A DNA stretch of 33,933 nucleotides from Bifidobacterium breve (GTDB lineage Bacteria; Bacteroidota; Bacteroidia; Flavobacteriales; Flavobacteriaceae): assembly GCA_943323545.2 (NCBI GenBank), contig CALPIE020000013.1, positions 1 through 33,933 of the forward strand. The letters run 5' to 3'. The position numbers and the translations under genes are program-made. How positions within the stretch are numbered: position 1 is the first letter of the stretch; every line of letters begins with the position of its first letter. Below the pieces are notes generated by a model. The model was not told where the DNA came from, made no database searches, and saw nothing but the letters and a program-made list of their open reading frames with translations. This document shows positions 32,518-33,933 of this stretch, in pieces.

Positions 32518-33417
32518 TTATTTTTCTATTTTTTCATACAAATTATGTGTTTTTAAAAGTAAAACTCCAAAAAACACCGATGAAACAATTAGTATAATAT
32601 TCAATATCCCTTCAGTACCAAAGGATAATTTGATTAATATTGTTGAAATTATAAATCCTGAATTTCTGATAACACCACTAAATTTATCAGAATGTAAAAA
32701 GGAGAATAAGAGTAATAGTACATCCACAAGAATCAAAATCATAAAAAAGTCATCAAAAAATATTTTATTGACATCCTTCATTTCAGTAACCATTTTACTC
32801 ACTGAAAAAAAGCTTTCGTAGAGCCAATGTCCTAGACTATAAATAGATAAAATTAATAAAACCGGCACTAAACAAGTTGCAATTGCTTTTTTTAACGAAA
32901 TAAACTTTAAAATTTTCGGGTTGGTAATTTCCTTTTCTTTTGATTGGTTATTTTTTGCCAATTGGTAGAAAATAAATATAAGAAAAAATAAAATGAGTAT
33001 TGCAATTAAATCACTTGTGAATAGGATGTCATTTTTATTGGAAAACCATTTACTGGAAAATTCAATATCAGATAAATCTTTAAAAATTCTTCGAATCACA
33101 ATCAACGAAATAATTTCATATTGTTTTCCAATATATATTGATGTTGATTTTGGTAAATAATATAAAAGTAAATAGACTTCATAAATTAAGATGAAAGAAA
33201 ACGGTGTGTAAATAGCTGATATAGGATTGCTAAGTAGTTTGGTGTGGTCATTTACTGCTATTATGTTCAGGTTGACCAAACCAATTATTGATAAATGTAA
33301 AAGAAAACTAATAATAGCTATATAGATTATTATTTTTTCACTTTTTTCTTTTACTTCCTCGGATAAAAAAAAATTATAGAATGTACCTATTATTTTATTT
33401 GATTTTGACATAAGCAT
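32518..33417 (-). CDS. Unrecognised multi-pass membrane protein
   Basis: 299 aa, start ATG at 33417 (a second Met two codons on is possible). Six to seven hydrophobic segments at about 30-50, 66-88, 134-153, 178-198, 222-241 and 255-289. The clearest block is AIYTPFSFILIYEVYLLLYY (68-87) and then KQYEIISLIVIRRIFKDLSD (98-117), which looks family-conserved. Near the end lie LHSDKFSGVIRNSGFIISTI (241-260) and a charged tail. I do not recognise the family; transporter, sensor or channel parts are all open. It is divergent from the small-protein pair at 33546, with a palindromic sequence between, so both sides may be controlled together. Confidence 0.75.
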   Translation of the reverse strand: MLMSKSNKIIGTFYNFFLSEEVKEKSEKIIIYIAIISFLLHLSIIGLVNLNIIAVNDHTKLLSNPISAIYTPFSFILIYEVYLLLYYLPKSTSIYIGKQYEIISLIVIRRIFKDLSDIEFSSKWFSNKNDILFTSDLIAILILFFLIFIFYQLAKNNQSKEKEITNPKILKFISLKKAIATCLVPVLLILSIYSLGHWLYESFFSVSKMVTEMKDVNKIFFDDFFMILILVDVLLLLFSFLHSDKFSGVIRNSGFIISTILIKLSFGTEGILNIILIVSSVFFGVLLLKTHNLYEKIEK

Positions 33418-33420
33418 TAA

Positions 33421-33530
33421 TTTTGTTTAACAAAATATTACAAAAAATAAACAGATTTAAAAAAAAATATCTCGTAAATTTACAAAATGTTTGTTAGTCA
33501 GACGATTAACAACTGTTAATACATTAGTCA
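33421..33530. promoter_or_regulatory. Palindrome-rich divergent control region
   Basis: The 128-base gap between divergent genes holds TTTTGTT-T-AACAAAA (33421-33435) directly before the minus start codon, ATTAACA-AC-TGTTAAT (33505-33520), and a direct repeat TTAGTCA (33494-33500 and 33524-33530) that brackets the second palindrome 30 bases apart. TAAATTTA (33475-33482) is a near-miss -7 box on the + strand. The arrangement suggests operator sites, but none is a named site. Confidence 0.4.
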
Positions 33531-33545
33531 TTTAAAAACTTAATT

Positions 33546-33725
33546 ATGTTTAATAAATTTAAAAAATCAGAACTTTTTATTTTAGTAGTCGTTATCCTCT
33601 TGATTTTTATATCAGAATACATTTACCTAGTAGAAGAAAATTTTGAAAAAGCTTTATTTATTGGTCTTTGGCCACCAACAATTGTAGGGTTATTAATTTT
33701 CTTTAATTTAAAACTAAAAAAATAG
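33546..33725 (+). CDS. Tiny single-pass membrane protein (first of a pair)
   Basis: 59 aa read directly from ATG 33546 to TAG 33723-33725. The start MFNKFKKSELF is basic, then a hydrophobic helix (about 12-28, ILVVVILLIFISEYIYL), a short acidic stretch (VEENFEKA) and a second hydrophobic stretch (GLWPPTIVGLLIFFNLKL, about 40-57), ending in KK. It may be a two-helix hairpin. No known family recognised. The stop is followed at once by the next ATG, with no spacing, so both are likely made from one message. Confidence 0.65.
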   Translation: MFNKFKKSELFILVVVILLIFISEYIYLVEENFEKALFIGLWPPTIVGLLIFFNLKLKK

Positions 33726-33902
33726 ATGAAAAATTTAGACATACTGCTGTTTACTCTTGTTGTGGTAATTTGCTTCATTAGCTTTTTTATCTCAACATTT
33801 AGAACATTTGAAAACATGGCAAATAAAGATAATAATACGTCGAAAAAAAGAGGAATTATTTCACGACTTTTAGCGTACTGCGAGAGTTTAATTGCCGAGT
33901 AA
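33726..33902 (+). CDS. Tiny single-pass membrane protein (second of a pair)
   Basis: 58 aa, ATG at 33726 to TAA 33900-33902. A short start MKNLD leads into one hydrophobic helix (about 5-22, ILLFTLVVVICFISFFIS), then a polar basic tail (NMANKDNNTSKKRGI) and a short C-terminal helix (SRLLAYCESLIAE) with a single Cys. No family recognised. Zero spacing from the gene before, so the two are translationally linked. An operon might continue past the window, as the remaining 31 bases hold no start or terminator that I can identify. Confidence 0.65.
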   Translation: MKNLDILLFTLVVVICFISFFISTFRTFENMANKDNNTSKKRGIISRLLAYCESLIAE

Positions 33903-33933
33903 TATTTGTTTTAATTCAAAAAAGGGTATTTAA

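Noticed and set aside
32405..32821. 138-aa open frame on the + strand
   Set aside because: Its start is inside the FAD protein and the rest is antisense to the membrane gene. The residues (many Asn, Lys, Ser and Thr) are the reverse of a hydrophobic coding strand, so it is a shadow.
33623..33817. 64-aa minus-strand frame over the tiny pair
   Set aside because: The + strand frames give clean signal-like helices with exact stop-start joining; the minus one is poor in hydrophobic pattern and spans both.
1..33933. CRISPR array, tRNA, rRNA, transposase or prophage genes
   Set aside because: I looked for regularly spaced repeats, cloverleaf ends and integrase-like motifs and saw none on either strand.

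Overview
The window looks like a chromosomal segment of a Bacteroidota bacterium, most likely Flavobacteriaceae and close to Flavobacterium. This rests on four things. The DNA is very AT-rich. There is a PorV-type outer membrane protein of the type IX secretion family. A-rich leaders replace Shine-Dalgarno sites. Several starts are preceded by the TANNTTTG -7 promoter box typical of this phylum. No database was searched; names come from motif reading.

Bases 1 to about 20,570 are a one-directional surface-polysaccharide cluster on the + strand. It enters from the left with the tail of a probable UDP-GlcNAc 2-epimerase. It then holds a GT-B-like protein, five GT4-type glycosyltransferases, two GT2 proteins (one with an extra degenerate half), and an MBOAT O-acyltransferase with its SGNH-like partner. 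Further genes are a GT-C-like membrane protein, a NodB-like protein coupled to a FemAB/GNAT-like transferase, two SAM methyltransferases, a Wzy/ligase-type polymerase, and, last, a WbaP-type polyprenyl-phosphate sugar transferase that should start each repeat unit. Many genes overlap as ATGA or TAATG, suggesting co-translation. An intergenic inverted-repeat element (11,867-11,974) and a hairpin with a possible promoter (2,724-2,777) break the run. No flippase (Wzx), ABC exporter or Wza/Wzc-like gene is seen, so export genes must lie outside.

Bases 20,540-26,260 and on to 27,225 are mostly housekeeping. They hold a DUF4105 protein and a PorV2-like protein (both minus), pssA and a small membrane protein (plus), then a minus-strand operon kdsD-tatC-AhpD-like-(gap)-lptB-DUF5808. 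The kdsD and lptB products belong to LPS synthesis and export, which fits the neighbouring sugar cluster.

Bases 27,313-32,510 hold recQ (lacking the usual zinc cysteines), a small conserved protein on the opposite strand, a DUF2891 protein with a signal peptide, and a COG2509-type FAD protein. The right end has an unrecognised multi-pass membrane protein (minus). Divergent from it is a pair of tiny single-pass membrane proteins (59 and 58 aa) with zero spacing, separated by a palindrome-rich control region.

I see no tRNA, rRNA, CRISPR array, transposase or prophage gene. The least ordinary items are the NodB-like/FemAB-like pair, the half-plus-full GT2 protein, the repeat element, the DUF4105 protein with a possible permuted papain-like core, and the paired tiny proteins.
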